Assembly (NCBI GenBank): GCA_014169315.1
Contig: AP022133.1
Span: forward strand, 1,922,001-1,986,000
DNA length: 64,000 nt
Direction: 5' to 3'
DNA from: Enterobacter cloacae
GTDB lineage: Bacteria > Pseudomonadota > Gammaproteobacteria > Enterobacterales > Enterobacteriaceae
Numbering within the stretch: the first letter of the stretch is position 1; each line of letters opens with the position of its first letter. The notes under the pieces were generated by a model that saw only the letters and a list, made by a program, of their open reading frames with translations, was not told the origin of the DNA and did not search any database. This document shows, one piece after another, positions 32,013 through 41,786 of this stretch. The position numbers and the translations under genes are program-made.

Positions 32013-32028
32013 ACGAAAACGTTTGCGT
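32013..32028. promoter_or_regulatory. PurR operator upstream of purT
   Basis: Read on the purT strand the site is ACGCAAACGTTTTCGT, the consensus PurR box. Hypoxanthine- or guanine-bound PurR would repress purT. Confidence 0.88.
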
Positions 32029-32173
32029 CTGTCTTGTTCCGGGAGCCGGGAGACCGGTAAGAAATTTAACCAGCCAGAGAATGCGTCTTTCTGCGAGTGG
32101 AGGCCATGTTTCGCTTGCATGATGTGTGCGTTTTGCCAACCTTATAGGGTGTGAAACTCAAAAGAAACATGAC

Positions 32174-34234
32174 ATGCCACCGAAAGCCCGACGTACGCCC
32201 TATGCGATCACCACGCATGGCGATACACGTATAGATAACTATTACTGGCTGCGGGACGATTCGCGCGCTCAGCCAGATGTGCTCGACTATCTGCACCAGG
32301 AAAATGAGTATGGCCGGAAGGTCATGTCCAGCCAGCAGGCGCTGCAGGATCAACTGCTGAGTGAGATGGTGCAACGCATCCCCCAGCGCGACATTTCTGC
32401 GCCCTGGACCAAAAATGGCTACCGTTACCGCCACCGCTATGACCCCGGCAATGAATATCCTGTCTATCAGCGACAGCCGGTGTTAAGTGCCGAGTGGGAT
32501 GACTGGGAAACCCTGCTTGACGCTAACCAGCGCGCGGCCCACAGCGAGTTTTATACACTGGGTGGCATGTCTGTCTCACCTGATAATGCCATTATGGCGC
32601 TGGCGGAAGATTACCTCTCTCGCCGCCAGTACGGACTGCGTTTCCGTAACCTGGAGACGGGGAACTGGTATCCAGAAACGCTGGAGAATGTCTCACCGGA
32701 TTTTGTCTGGGCGAACGACTCTGAAACGGTCTATTACGTCAAAAAGCATGCTTTGACCTTGCTGCCCTGGCAGGTATGGCGTCACACCGTGGGCACGGCT
32801 TCCTCTGATGATGAACTGGTGTATGAAGAGAAAGACGATACGTTTTACGTTAGCCTGCATAAAACCTCGTCGCGCCGCTACGTCATCATTTCGCTCGCCA
32901 GCGCGACCACCTCTGAAGTCTTGCTGCTGGATGCCGAACTGCCCGATGCGCAGCCGCTCTGTTTTCTGCCGCGTCGCAAAGATCATGAGTACAGCCTGGA
33001 TCACTTCCAGCACAGCTTTTATTTGCGTTCTAACCGTGAAGGCAAAAACTTTGGCCTTTATAAGACCAAAGTACGTGATGAGCACAAATGGGAGGTCTTA
33101 ATTCCCGCCCGGGAACAGGTGATGCTCGAAGGATTTACGCTCTTCACCGACTGGCTGGTGGTGGAGGAGCGTCAGCGGGGGCTGACCAGCCTGCGACAAA
33201 TTAACCGCAAAACGCATGAAGTGGTGGGGATTGCGTTCGACGATCCGGCCTATGTAACGTGGATTGGTTTTAACCCCGAACCGGAATCATCGCGGCTGCG
33301 CTACGGCTACTCATCGATGACCACGCCAGACACATTGTTTGAACTGGATATGGACACCGGGCAGCGGCAGGTGATTAAACAGGTGGAAGTAGCGGGTTTC
33401 GACGCGGAGAAATACCGCAGTGAACACCTGTGGGTAATCGCCCGCGATGGAGTGGAGGTACCGGTGTCACTGGTGTACCGGCAGGAACATTTCCGGAAAG
33501 GTAAAAATCCGATCCTGGTATACGGCTACGGATCCTACGGCTCCAGTATGGACGCGGACTTCAGCAGCAGCAGGCTGAGCCTGCTCGATCGTGGGTTTGT
33601 TTTTGCTATCGCCCATGTGCGCGGCGGTGGGGAACTGGGTCACCACTGGTATGAAGACGGTAAGTTCCTGAAAAAGAAAAATACCTTCAATGATTATCTC
33701 GATGTTTGTGATGCGCTGGTGGATCAAGGTTATGGCGATCCGACGCTCTGCTTTGGTATGGGCGGCAGTGCCGGTGGGATGCTGATGGGGGCGGTCATTA
33801 ATCAGCGTCCTGAACGCTTCAAAGGCATTGTGGCGCAGGTTCCTTTTGTGGATGTGGTGACCACCATGCTGGATGAATCCATTCCGTTAACGACGGGTGA
33901 ATTCGAGGAGTGGGGTAATCCGCAGGACGATGTGTATTATCGCTATATGAAAACGTACAGCCCTTATGACAACGTAGAGGCGAAAGCCTACCCGCATTTG
34001 CTGGTGACCACTGGCCTGCATGATTCGCAAGTGCAATATTGGGAACCCGCGAAATGGGTAGCAAAACTCCGTGAACTGAAAACCGACGATAACCTGTTGC
34101 TATTGTGCACGGATATGGATTCCGGACACGGGGGAAAATCGGGGCGGTTTAAATCCTACGAAGGGGTTGCGCTGGAGTATGCCTTCCTGATTGGCCTGGC
34201 GCAGGATACGCTGCCAGGCCGTGCCGAACGTTAG
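32174..34234 (+). CDS. ptrB: oligopeptidase B
   Basis: The 686-residue serine peptidase of the prolyl oligopeptidase family cleaves short peptides after Arg and Lys. An N-terminal seven-blade propeller domain precedes the hydrolase domain with triad S532 ([10 protein letters not shown]), D617 ([12 protein letters not shown]) and H652 (DSGHGGKSG). The ATG at 32174 gives the E. coli length ([17 protein letters not shown]). The yebE, yebF and yebG genes found between purT and ptrB in K-12 are absent. Its stop codon overlaps that of exoX. Confidence 0.96.
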   Translation: MPPKARRTPYAITTHGDTRIDNYYWLRDDSRAQPDVLDYLHQENEYGRKVMSSQQALQDQLLSEMVQRIPQRDISAPWTKNGYRYRHRYDPGNEYPVYQRQPVLSAEWDDWETLLDANQRAAHSEFYTLGGMSVSPDNAIMALAEDYLSRRQYGLRFRNLETGNWYPETLENVSPDFVWANDSETVYYVKKHALTLLPWQVWRHTVGTASSDDELVYEEKDDTFYVSLHKTSSRRYVIISLASATTSEVLLLDAELPDAQPLCFLPRRKDHEYSLDHFQHSFYLRSNREGKNFGLYKTKVRDEHKWEVLIPAREQVMLEGFTLFTDWLVVEERQRGLTSLRQINRKTHEVVGIAFDDPAYVTWIGFNPEPESSRLRYGYSSMTTPDTLFELDMDTGQRQVIKQVEVAGFDAEKYRSEHLWVIARDGVEVPVSLVYRQEHFRKGKNPILVYGYGSYGSSMDADFSSSRLSLLDRGFVFAIAHVRGGGELGHHWYEDGKFLKKKNTFNDYLDVCDALVDQGYGDPTLCFGMGGSAGGMLMGAVINQRPERFKGIVAQVPFVDVVTTMLDESIPLTTGEFEEWGNPQDDVYYRYMKTYSPYDNVEAKAYPHLLVTTGLHDSQVQYWEPAKWVAKLRELKTDDNLLLLCTDMDSGHGGKSGRFKSYEGVALEYAFLIGLAQDTLPGRAER

Positions 34235-34893
34235 GCGTCACCCAGATAGTGCTTCAGCGTTAAGCGGAGCTCCGGGCTCATTTTGTCCAGGTTGTTGTAC
34301 AGCCAGCGCAAATAGCCCGGATCTTTATCCGCGATATCGGAAACCGCTTTGCCGCGGTATTTACCAAAGGTAAAGGTCGTCAACAATGCGGGACGTCCGG
34401 TAATCGTGGCCATATCATCCGGCGTCCAGCCAGATGTATTCATGATGTCAATCAGCAGCGCGGCGGTGATATAGCAGTCGTACAGGGCGCGGTGGTGATG
34501 TAACCCTTCCGGCGTTCTGACGCTGAGCTTGCGGGATTTATACAGCGCCATGTTGCTGTATTTGATCCCTGGCCACAGGCGGCGCGCCAGCTTCATGGTG
34601 CAGATCCACTCCCCGGGCATTTCCGGCAATACCCGGCGGTCAAAACTGGCGTTATGCGCAACATACCACGGGCTACCGTAATAGTGGGGAATGACCTCTT
34701 CAATCCACGGCTTGTCTGCCACCATAGACTCCGTAATACGGTGGATGGCCATCGCCTGCGGACTAATTGGACGGTCCGGACGCACCAGGTGGCTCATAGG
34801 GTTGACTATCTTTCCGTCAACAACGTCGACAGAGGCCACTTCCACTATTCCGCCCTGGAGATCGCAAGTTTCGGTATCGATGACGCGCAGCAT
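34231..34893 (-). CDS. exoX: exodeoxyribonuclease X
   Basis: The 220-residue DEDDh exonuclease of the DnaQ family digests DNA 3' to 5' in mismatch and recombination repair. Acidic residues are in [11 protein letters not shown] (D6, E8), [12 protein letters not shown] and [11 protein letters not shown] (His and Asp). It matches E. coli ExoX in length and motifs. It is convergent with ptrB (4-bp stop overlap) and 24 bp downstream of yobB on the same strand. Confidence 0.95.
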   Translation of the reverse strand: MLRVIDTETCDLQGGIVEVASVDVVDGKIVNPMSHLVRPDRPISPQAMAIHRITESMVADKPWIEEVIPHYYGSPWYVAHNASFDRRVLPEMPGEWICTMKLARRLWPGIKYSNMALYKSRKLSVRTPEGLHHHRALYDCYITAALLIDIMNTSGWTPDDMATITGRPALLTTFTFGKYRGKAVSDIADKDPGYLRWLYNNLDKMSPELRLTLKHYLGDA

Positions 34894-34917
34894 TGATCGC
34901 TCCTGACCATAAAACGC

Positions 34918-35568
34918 TTAGCCTAATGGAATGATATCGCCTTGCCAACCCTGTCGGCCCAGAGAGCCGGTTAATAACAGCTCGCCTTTATCCGCACGCA
35001 CGATCAACTGACCTTTTTCATCCCACAGTGCGCTACCGCTACGGGCATTGGCCATTAACACCGCGATGGCATACTTATGTGCAAAGCGCTGCAGCATACT
35101 GATGGACTGCCGCCAGCGGTTTTCCCCCACGGCCTGACAGCTGGTAAACAAGGTTGCCTGAGGGTCAAGATTCGGGGAGTCTGACTGTGTATCAATGATG
35201 GTGAGCTGTTTCTCGCCGGGGATCAGGCTTGCACCGTTACCCTGAGGATATCGCAGAATGCCATCGTGGTACGGCGTAAAAAGGACGAGCCCTTTCTGGC
35301 GTTGGCCTTGAAGATCAAGTGTGATCCCCGCAATGACGGTAATGCGGTGGAACTGTGCGGCGGCAAGCAGAGGTTCCAGCTGCCGATCGCCGGGTGGGGC
35401 AGGTAAAGTCGTTGTCCCCGGGCCGGTTAACGAGAGTTCAGGAAACACCAGCAAATCGCATTGCTGCCGTGCCGCTTCTTCAATGAAACGGAGATGGTGT
35501 TCGACATGGTCATCTACACTGTGGTGCTGCCCGGCATACTGAGCTGCCGCAATATTCCATCGTGACAT
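34918..35568 (-). CDS. yobB: carbon-nitrogen hydrolase family protein YobB
   Basis: The 216-residue protein has the nitrilase/amidase (CN-hydrolase) fold: start MSRWNIAAAQYAGQHHSV, the Glu in DLLVFPELSLTGPG, and a lysine region QRQKGLVLFTPYHDG. The classic Cys nucleophile would fall around LFTSCQAVGENRWRQS. The substrate is unknown. ATG 35568 is preferred over a codon six residues upstream because it starts the conserved strand. It shares a strand with exoX. Confidence 0.88.
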   Translation of the reverse strand: MSRWNIAAAQYAGQHHSVDDHVEHHLRFIEEAARQQCDLLVFPELSLTGPGTTTLPAPPGDRQLEPLLAAAQFHRITVIAGITLDLQGQRQKGLVLFTPYHDGILRYPQGNGASLIPGEKQLTIIDTQSDSPNLDPQATLFTSCQAVGENRWRQSISMLQRFAHKYAIAVLMANARSGSALWDEKGQLIVRADKGELLLTGSLGRQGWQGDIIPLG

Positions 35569-35678
35569 CGTGACTTCCTTATACACTGAGTCGCAGGGAT
35601 TTAAGAATACACCTAATTTAATCAGGGTTTTCTTATCCTGCCATAATCAGCGTAAGGAAATGTAACGGCTCGTTAAGC

Positions 35679-35909
35679 TTATTTAACTTTAGGTTCGTAC
35701 GGCAAACGCGAGAGATTGACGGAGGCGAGACGGTGCGTAATTAAGCGTTCGCGAAACCAGTCACGCAGGTGGGCAGGTTGCTCACGTTCAACCACTTCTG
35801 CCACGATGGGCATGTTGTAACGCTCTTTAAATGCAACGCCAGCGGCAGCGAGATCGACATTCACTTTGTCCATCTCGTCCTGAGGAAGGGCGGCCAGATT
35901 GATCTTCAT
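35679..35909 (-). CDS. holE: DNA polymerase III subunit theta
   Basis: The 76-residue theta subunit binds and stabilises the epsilon proofreading subunit in the polymerase III core. Nearly every residue from [20 protein letters not shown] to [14 protein letters not shown] matches E. coli HolE. The start at 35909 ([12 protein letters not shown]) follows AGGAG. It is divergent from copC. Confidence 0.95.
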   Translation of the reverse strand: MKINLAALPQDEMDKVNVDLAAAGVAFKERYNMPIVAEVVEREQPAHLRDWFRERLITHRLASVNLSRLPYEPKVK

Positions 35910-36046
35910 TACCTTCTCCTTTTTATGCGGCGGCAACGTTACCGCGATTGCCCGACGATGACAAGTGCAGGCAGGATGATCCTCGACTCGTTTATTATAC
36001 AGAGTTATTCTTTACTACACAGGCATAACAAAAAGGAATAATTGCG

Positions 36047-36418
36047 ATGAGCTTATCCACTTCACGCGCGGTTTGCGCACTGGCTTTTCTGCTCTCTTCA
36101 GCAATGACGCCCTCTGTGCTGGCGCATGCTCACCTTAAACAACAATCACCGGCAGCAGATACCCAGGTGGCGGCTCCGCAGGTTCTTACGCTGAATTTCT
36201 CCGAGGGCATTGAACCGGGGTTTAGCGGTGTGGTAGTAACCGATGCACAACAGCAGGCTATCAAAACCGGTGCGGTTAAGCGTAATGAAAAGGACAAGGC
36301 TCAGCTTATTGTTCCACTGGAACAAACACTGAGTGCAGGGACTTATCAGGTTGACTGGCATGTGGTCTCTGTGGACGGCCACAAAACCAAAGGCAGCTAC
36401 CACTTTAGCGTGAAATAG
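36047..36418 (+). CDS. yobA: periplasmic copper-binding protein CopC/YobA
   Basis: The 123-residue protein has a signal peptide cleaved after VLA so that the mature chain starts [14 protein letters not shown], the N-terminal His motif that binds Cu(II) in CopC proteins. A second His lies in [18 protein letters not shown]. It starts a copC-copD-yebY cluster; copD begins one base after the stop, so the two are co-translated. Confidence 0.94.
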   Translation: MSLSTSRAVCALAFLLSSAMTPSVLAHAHLKQQSPAADTQVAAPQVLTLNFSEGIEPGFSGVVVTDAQQQAIKTGAVKRNEKDKAQLIVPLEQTLSAGTYQVDWHVVSVDGHKTKGSYHFSVK

Positions 36419-36419
36419 T

Positions 36420-37289
36420 ATGTTGCTACCGATTGATGTGGCGTTGCGCTTTATCCACTTTGGCGCGCTGATGCTGATTTTTGGTAATGCGCTATACAGC
36501 ACCTGGCTTGCTCCGTTTTCACTGCATCGCCTGATGACCCGACGCTTTCAGTTGCAGCAAAAAATCGCGGCGCTCGTTAGCCTGGCTACCGCGGTCCTGA
36601 TGTATGGCCTTCAGGGCGGGTTGATGGGCAATGGCTGGGAGGATGTGCTGCGCCCTGATACCTGGCATGTCGTCGCCACGACGCGGTTTGGCAGTATCTG
36701 GCTGTGGCAGATAATTCTGGCGATGGTCACGGCCGGTGCGGCATGGCTGGCCCCGCAAAAAGGGGCGCGATTGCTGTTGCTCGCGATGGGGCAGTTTGTC
36801 CTGCTGGCGGGCGTAGGGCACGCAGCGATGCATGAAGGTGCGTCGGGGACATTACAGCGTCTCAACCACGCGATTCACCTGCTATGTGCAGCCACCTGGC
36901 TGGGCGGATTATTGCCGCTGTTGTTTTGCATGCGCCTGGCGAAAGGGCGCTGGCAGACCGCCGCAATCTACACCATGATGCGCTTCTCTCGTGTTGGGCA
37001 TTACGCCGTCGCAGGAGTGGTGCTCTCTGGCATTATCAATGCGCTCTTTATTCTGGGTGTCAATGTCCCCTGGCATACGGGCTACGTACAGCTTCTGTTG
37101 TTCAAATGTGCGCTGGTGGCATTGATGGTGGTAATTGCGCTGATGAATCGGTATTTTCTGGTGCCACGATTTCGTCCTGAAACCGGGCGAGAACAACAGC
37201 TTTTTATCAGAATGACACAGGCAGAGGTGGTGCTGGGTGCGCTGGTTCTGGCAACGGTCAGTCTGTTTGCGACCTGGGAACCCTTTTGA
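36420..37289 (+). CDS. yebZ: copper resistance inner-membrane protein CopD/YebZ
   Basis: The 289-residue protein has about eight membrane segments (for example [37 protein letters not shown] and [20 protein letters not shown]) with conserved His in membrane helices, the pattern of CopD copper-uptake proteins. It works with periplasmic CopC. The coupling to yobA and the 16-bp gap to yebY indicate one transcript. Confidence 0.94.
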   Translation: MLLPIDVALRFIHFGALMLIFGNALYSTWLAPFSLHRLMTRRFQLQQKIAALVSLATAVLMYGLQGGLMGNGWEDVLRPDTWHVVATTRFGSIWLWQIILAMVTAGAAWLAPQKGARLLLLAMGQFVLLAGVGHAAMHEGASGTLQRLNHAIHLLCAATWLGGLLPLLFCMRLAKGRWQTAAIYTMMRFSRVGHYAVAGVVLSGIINALFILGVNVPWHTGYVQLLLFKCALVALMVVIALMNRYFLVPRFRPETGREQQLFIRMTQAEVVLGALVLATVSLFATWEPF

Positions 37290-37305
37290 CAAGGTTAAAT
37301 ATCAT

Positions 37306-37644
37306 ATGAAAAAGACAGTACTTTCTCTCTTATTGCTGGCCTGCGCGGGGAGTGCCCTGGCGGCACCGCAGGTTATTACCGTCAGCCGTTTTGAAGTGGG
37401 TAAGGACAAATGGGCTTTCGATCGTGAAGAGGTCATGCTGACCTGTCGTCCAGGGCATGCGTTGTATGCGATCAACCCAAGCACGCTGGTGCAATACCCG
37501 TTAAACGATATCGCTGAGCAGCAGGTGGCCAGCGGTAAGAGCAGCGGGCAGCCGATAAGCGTGATCCAGATTGATGACCCGGCGAAACCGGGGCAGAAGA
37601 TGAGCCTGGTACCGTTTATCGAGCGTGCCGATAAGCTCTGCTAG
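37306..37644 (+). CDS. yebY: YebY family secreted protein
   Basis: The 112-residue DUF2511 protein has a signal peptide ([19 protein letters not shown]) and two cysteines ([11 protein letters not shown] and the C-terminal Cys) likely joined in the periplasm. The function is unproven; the invariable place after copC-copD suggests copper handling. An in-frame open stretch upstream lies inside copD and is not used. A terminator follows. Confidence 0.92.
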   Translation: MKKTVLSLLLLACAGSALAAPQVITVSRFEVGKDKWAFDREEVMLTCRPGHALYAINPSTLVQYPLNDIAEQQVASGKSSGQPISVIQIDDPAKPGQKMSLVPFIERADKLC

Positions 37645-37660
37645 CGTTCTGGTTTCCAAT

Positions 37661-37701
37661 AAAAAACCGCAGATGCTTGCGAAAGCACTGCGGTTTTTCA
37701 C
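37661..37701. terminator. bidirectional terminator after yebY
   Basis: AAAAACCGCAG, a loop with an inner TGCTT/AAGCA stem, CTGCGGTTTTT. Both strands have a T run, so it can end yebY and also the antisense RNA running opposite to SdsR. Confidence 0.85.
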
Positions 37702-37964
37702 ATTTAATGATGCTCTGACGCTTTTTTTCAGGCCGCTTTAACTGTGGACTGGAAAACCTGGCGTCGTCATCTATTCTTAAAAGGCAAGGCGATTTTAGCC
37801 TGCATTAATGCCAACTTTTAGCGCACGGCTCTCTCCCAAGAGCCATTTCCCTGGACCGAATACAGGAATCGTATTCGGTCTCTTTTTATCTGCTTTTAAT
37901 TTCAGTCACTTACGGTGCTCCGACCGAAAATGCCCTAAAATCGTCCGAACTTTTATATCCGGCG
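37665..37964 (-). ncRNA. ryeA: possible antisense RNA RyeA (SraC)
   Basis: In E. coli a longer RNA, RyeA, is transcribed opposite to SdsR and covers it. Here the minus strand has TTGGGA-N18-TATAAC (-10 at 37977-37972), predicting a start near 37964, and the bidirectional hairpin after yebY could end it near 37665. Length would be about 300 nt, against 249-275 in E. coli. The boundaries are inferred. Confidence 0.5.
37784..37887 (+). ncRNA. sdsR: small RNA SdsR (RyeB)
   Basis: The roughly 104-nt RNA starts GCAAGGCGATTTTAGCCTGC and matches E. coli SdsR almost base for base, including TGCCAACTTTTAGCGCACGG, the AGAGCC hairpin and the terminator ACCGAATAC / GTATTCGGT with T tail. The upstream CTATTCTTAA fits an extended -10 of the stationary-phase sigma factor. 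SdsR is an Hfq- and ProQ-associated RNA that represses envelope and mismatch-repair mRNAs in relatives. The position next to yebY and pphA is conserved. Confidence 0.93.
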
Positions 37965-38086
37965 TTTTTCCGTTATACCACACCATTTTTAACAATCCCA
38001 ACCCATTTACACGCAAAAAATCAGATCGTCACAAATTCTTTTTTTCTGCTGTTCAGGTCTTTTCCGGTCATTTTTTCTGGTCTGGG

Positions 38087-38110
38087 GCCTCGCAAATGCG
38101 AGGCTTTTTT
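38087..38110 (+). terminator. terminator of an unassigned plus-strand transcript
   Basis: GCCTCGC-AAAT-GCGAGGC followed by six T. Orientation is plus strand only; no plus-strand gene lies between SdsR, which has its own terminator, and this site. It may catch read-through from SdsR or end an unknown RNA. Confidence 0.75.
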
Positions 38111-38119
38111 ATACGTCGC

Positions 38120-39061
38120 TTAAAAGCGCGCTTTAATTGCCGCCTCAATCTCATCAAGCAGCTCGAAGCGGCGGCGATATTCAGCTCGTTTTTTACTGGC
38201 AATCTCTTCGAGGGATTTGCGTTCCATTTGTAATGGCAGCTGCCAGCGGAAAGTAGAACGTTTTTGGCCGTCGATGGACTCCCAGAACTCATCGTAGCTG
38301 GCGTGGAAATGGCGACCTTTACTCAGACGATAACGCAGCGCGCGGAAGATGTGCCCTTCATCGCTGACCGCATAAATCGCTTTGATGCCTGAAAGCGTCG
38401 CCAGCTGGAACAGAACTTCCATCAACACACGCTTGGGGAACAGGCCATGACAGGCGCGGGTCGCTTGCTTAATGACATCACGGGACACGCTACGGCGTGG
38501 GCCTTGCAGGCCGCCAATCACCAGCACGGGCTGACCATTCTCGCGCGCAACGCAAAACGTCAGGCTCGCAAGCAGGGTATTCTCGCTATCGCGCAGCCAC
38601 AGCGTACATTCACCTTCGCGCTCGGCTTTGCTGGCGTTCATGGCGTTGACGTTATAACAGACGCCATCTTTGGCATGAAACTCAACAATGGACTGCTCTT
38701 GCGGGCCCGTTAACGCCTTAACCAGATCGGCGTCTTTCAGGGAATCAATCCACTGGTAGTGGTTAATGATGGCATCTGCACGATCGTTGGCGTTCATGCC
38801 ACGCATCAGATACTGACGGTGGGTTTTACTCGGCAGGGTGATTTGCGAGGCCAGCAGCTGGTCAAAATCATTGCGGCGGGACAATGCGTCCAGCATACGG
38901 TGTGTCGAAGACCAGAAAAGAAGCGAACGTAACAGGAATTTCAGACGATACTCGCGTTTTTGCCAGATTGGGCCTGGGACGAGTTTACCTTTCACCAGTT
39001 CAGAAATGATATTTGTGTGATGCGAATGTGGCGCATCGTTTTGCAGGCGCGAATTTGACAC
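38120..39061 (-). CDS. VirK/YbjX family protein (DUF535)
   Basis: The 313-residue protein matches the VirK/YbjX (DUF535) family, with HYQWIDSLKDADLV, LTFCVARENGQPVLVIGGLQGP and KRSTFRWQLPLQME. Relatives include E. coli YbjX and Shigella/Salmonella VirK, tied to resistance to antimicrobial peptides and PhoP-linked envelope changes; the biochemical role is unknown. No signal peptide is seen. The gene is not at this place in K-12 and stands alone between sdsR and pphA, but its base composition is ordinary for the chromosome. Confidence 0.85.
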   Translation of the reverse strand: MSNSRLQNDAPHSHHTNIISELVKGKLVPGPIWQKREYRLKFLLRSLLFWSSTHRMLDALSRRNDFDQLLASQITLPSKTHRQYLMRGMNANDRADAIINHYQWIDSLKDADLVKALTGPQEQSIVEFHAKDGVCYNVNAMNASKAEREGECTLWLRDSENTLLASLTFCVARENGQPVLVIGGLQGPRRSVSRDVIKQATRACHGLFPKRVLMEVLFQLATLSGIKAIYAVSDEGHIFRALRYRLSKGRHFHASYDEFWESIDGQKRSTFRWQLPLQMERKSLEEIASKKRAEYRRRFELLDEIEAAIKARF

Positions 39062-39239
39062 GTGAAAACCTCAAAGTTTATGCATTGCACATTTTAGGGG
39101 GCATGCAAAAGTCTATTAATACTGGTGAACTATTTATTTATCCCTAGTTTACTGTCTGTTTAACTTTGTGAAAAGCGCAGTAACATCGTTGCCCGTTGGT
39201 TGTTTTCTGTTGCAACTATACTCCTTTACAGGAGGGCTT

Positions 39240-39884
39240 ATGTATCAGCGAATCGATGGTGAAAAGTGGCGTCACGTCTGGGTTGTGAGCGATATACATG
39301 GTTGCTATCAGTGGCTTATGGATGAACTGAAACGTCGTCATTTTAATCCTTATGAGGATTTACTTATCTCGGTAGGAGATTTGATTGATCGCGGGCCAGA
39401 TAGTGTTAAATGCCTGCAACTCATGCATGAAAAGTGGTTTCGTGCGGTTCGGGGTAACCATGAACAAATGGCGCTCGACAGTCTGGATAATAACGATTTT
39501 GCGCTCTGGACAATCAATGGCGGAATGTGGTTTGCACGGCTTGAGTGCGAACAACAAAAACAGGCACTGACGTTACTCGAGGCTAGCCGGAATTTACCGC
39601 ACATTATCGAAATAACCTGCAAGAATGGTCTGAATGTGATCGCGCATGCCGACTACCCCGCAGCAGAGTATCAGTGGGGTAAACCCGTGAACGCACAGCG
39701 CGTGCTGTGGGATCGAAACCGGTTAATGGGCTTTATGGCAGGGAAAGGGCAGGGGATTAGCGGCGCGGATCATTTTTGGTTCGGGCATACGCCTGTTGAT
39801 AAGCGGTATGATTTTAACAACCTGCACTACATCGATACCGGGGCCGTCTTCGGAGGTTACTTTACGCTGGCGCAACTGCAGTAG
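39240..39884 (+). CDS. pphA: serine/threonine protein phosphatase 1
   Basis: The 214-residue PPP-family phosphatase has all metal motifs: SDIHGCYQW, GDLIDRGPDS, RGNHEQMA, AHADYP and FGHTPVD. In E. coli PphA is heat-inducible and signals protein misfolding to CpxR. The ATG at 39240 is chosen for its AGGAGGG site; the frame is open upstream without support. It is somewhat diverged from the K-12 protein, for example in the middle helix region. Confidence 0.9.
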   Translation: MYQRIDGEKWRHVWVVSDIHGCYQWLMDELKRRHFNPYEDLLISVGDLIDRGPDSVKCLQLMHEKWFRAVRGNHEQMALDSLDNNDFALWTINGGMWFARLECEQQKQALTLLEASRNLPHIIEITCKNGLNVIAHADYPAAEYQWGKPVNAQRVLWDRNRLMGFMAGKGQGISGADHFWFGHTPVDKRYDFNNLHYIDTGAVFGGYFTLAQLQ

Positions 39885-39893
39885 GAAATAAAT

Positions 39894-39918
39894 AACCCGC
39901 CTTCGGGCGGGTTCTCTT
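39894..39918. terminator. terminator between pphA and yebV
   Basis: AACCCGCC-TTCG-GGCGGGTT with a pyrimidine tail; it separates the convergent pphA and yebV genes. Confidence 0.85.
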
Positions 39919-39922
39919 TAGG

Positions 39923-40162
39923 TCAGGCAAGGCGCATGACCCAGGCATCGGTACTACGATCGTAATGCTCACGATAAAGGACAGAGTGTTCGCCATCAAG
40001 AATAGCCGGGATGCTGGTGTCTGCGTCCCAGGCATCAAGCTGCATACATAAATCCGGGTCGGACTTGCAGGGAATACTTAACGTTCGATCGCTCTGTGTT
40101 TCGCCGCGCAATTCTGCATCGTCGATTTCAAAAGCGCCAATACGCACGCTGGTTTTCGTCAT
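39923..40162 (-). CDS. yebV: YebV family protein
   Basis: The 79-residue protein matches E. coli YebV: KTSVRIGAFEIDDAEL, LSIPCKSDPDLCMQLDAWDA and the ending DAWVMRLA. The function is unknown; the E. coli gene has been listed as heat-shock regulated. The start at 40162 (MTKTSVRIG) has GGAG upstream; an open extension of 18 codons is not conserved. yebW, its partner in K-12, is not seen. Confidence 0.9.
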   Translation of the reverse strand: MTKTSVRIGAFEIDDAELRGETQSDRTLSIPCKSDPDLCMQLDAWDADTSIPAILDGEHSVLYREHYDRSTDAWVMRLA

Positions 40163-40267
40163 AATGCTCTCCGGGGTTTGTACTAAAAATCTGGTATGAC
40201 CAGTACGGGCATCCATTTTTTATCGTAGACAAGGAGAGCAAAATCGCCAGTAAAAAAGTGCGCTTTT

Positions 40268-41710
40268 TTAGGCTGTGCGTTCGTTACCGGTAAACAGGCG
40301 ACCGTCGCGTACCAGTTCACGCGGGTAGCTGTTTTTCAGCCGCGATCCCACCTTTTTCGCCAACCCAAGCGGATAGCCCTGATAAGTCACCACCACTTCA
40401 TCCTGCGATGGGGTGTTTTCAGGGTAAACGTCGCGGCCACGGTACCACTCTTCGGCTTCCTGATGCGTCAGGGCAAAGGTATTTTCACTTCCGGCAAGGG
40501 CAATGACCGCCTCATGCTGCCAGCGGTAGCCTTTGTTATGGACTTCCGCCAGACGGATCCCGATGCGGGAAAAACGGACTTTCCCAATCAGTGGTTCGAT
40601 ATTCGCCGGGAAAAGCCAGATCTCTTTATCACGTAACCAGAGATGAAGGCTTTCATCCCAGACCAGCCCGGCCTTGTTGGCTGCAATTTTTACCTGCTCT
40701 GCTTCACGGCCTTTTAACGGCGTGAAGGGGAATTTTCCCACCTTAAAGCCAGGTGCGGGCAGGGGGGGAACGGCGAGGGTTTTACGCAGTCGTGCCACAA
40801 AGAAACCTTCGCAATCATAGATCTGCGGAAAAACGTGCAGGAACCCTTCGAGGGTAACGGCCTCTTTTGCCGAAACAAACAGGCCATCCAGCGGCAGGAA
40901 CTCGACGGCGTCCGGATACTGTGCTTTCAGCCACAGACAGACGTCTTCATTCTCATCGCGGTTTAACGTACAGGTGGAGTAAACCAGTGTGCCACCTGGG
41001 CGCAAGGCGTGAAACGCGCTATCAATCAGTTCACGCTGTGTGGCTGCGATCTCAAGGTTGCTTTCCACTGACCAGTTTTTTAACGCATCGGGATCTTTAC
41101 GCACGACGCCTTCTCCAGAACACGGTGCATCCAGCAGGATGGCATCAAACGATTCTGGTAATGCGGCACCGAACACCCGACCGTCGAAGTGCGTCAGCGC
41201 CACATTATGAATACCACAGCGGCTGATATTGGCGTGCAGCACTTTAACGCGGCTGGCGGAAAATTCATTGGCGAGAATGGCACCGCGGTTGCCCATGCGT
41301 GCGGCAATCTGCGTGGTTTTAGACCCTGGTGCTGCTGCGACATCCATCACCCGCTCTGGCGCGTTGTCATCCGCAAAAAGTGCGGCAACCGGCAACATGG
41401 AACTGGCTTCCTGAATATAAAACAGACCACTCAGATGCTCAGCGGTACTTCCCAGCGGCAGGGCTTCTTCGTCATCACGTTCGATCCAGAAACCCTCTTC
41501 ACACCACGGTACCGGCGTGAGTTGCCAGTTGTAAGGTGAAACCAGCTCAAGAAATGCGTCGACGCTAATCTTCAGGGTGTTGACGCGAATGCTACGGCGT
41601 AACGGACGCTGGCAGGCGGCGATAAAGTCGTCTAATGAGAGGTGAGAAGGAAGCGCCTCGCGCATTTGCGCCAGGAATTGTTCAGGAAGAAATACGGAAT
41701 TTTGAGCCAC
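40268..41710 (-). CDS. rsmF: 16S rRNA m5C1407 methyltransferase RsmF
   Basis: The 480-residue RNA methyltransferase uses SAM to modify C1407 of 16S rRNA. SAM site: [16 protein letters not shown]; catalytic cysteines in [15 protein letters not shown] and [13 protein letters not shown]; the C-terminal RNA-binding PUA-like part ends [19 protein letters not shown] at 41710 (start [13 protein letters not shown]) best matches the E. coli N terminus; an ATG 21 bases upstream is possible. Confidence 0.95.
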   Translation of the reverse strand: MAQNSVFLPEQFLAQMREALPSHLSLDDFIAACQRPLRRSIRVNTLKISVDAFLELVSPYNWQLTPVPWCEEGFWIERDDEEALPLGSTAEHLSGLFYIQEASSMLPVAALFADDNAPERVMDVAAAPGSKTTQIAARMGNRGAILANEFSASRVKVLHANISRCGIHNVALTHFDGRVFGAALPESFDAILLDAPCSGEGVVRKDPDALKNWSVESNLEIAATQRELIDSAFHALRPGGTLVYSTCTLNRDENEDVCLWLKAQYPDAVEFLPLDGLFVSAKEAVTLEGFLHVFPQIYDCEGFFVARLRKTLAVPPLPAPGFKVGKFPFTPLKGREAEQVKIAANKAGLVWDESLHLWLRDKEIWLFPANIEPLIGKVRFSRIGIRLAEVHNKGYRWQHEAVIALAGSENTFALTHQEAEEWYRGRDVYPENTPSQDEVVVTYQGYPLGLAKKVGSRLKNSYPRELVRDGRLFTGNERTA

Positions 41711-41786
41711 GGGCACACCACAGGGAAACATTCAGGTGCGCAGTGTAACATAAAGGCTCCGGTGCGTTGACACCGGAGCCCTGAGA

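Noticed and set aside
37808-38233. 141-codon frame spanning SdsR and the end of the VirK-like gene
   Set aside because: It overlaps a known sRNA and a conserved gene on the other strand, crosses two terminators and has no ribosome site.
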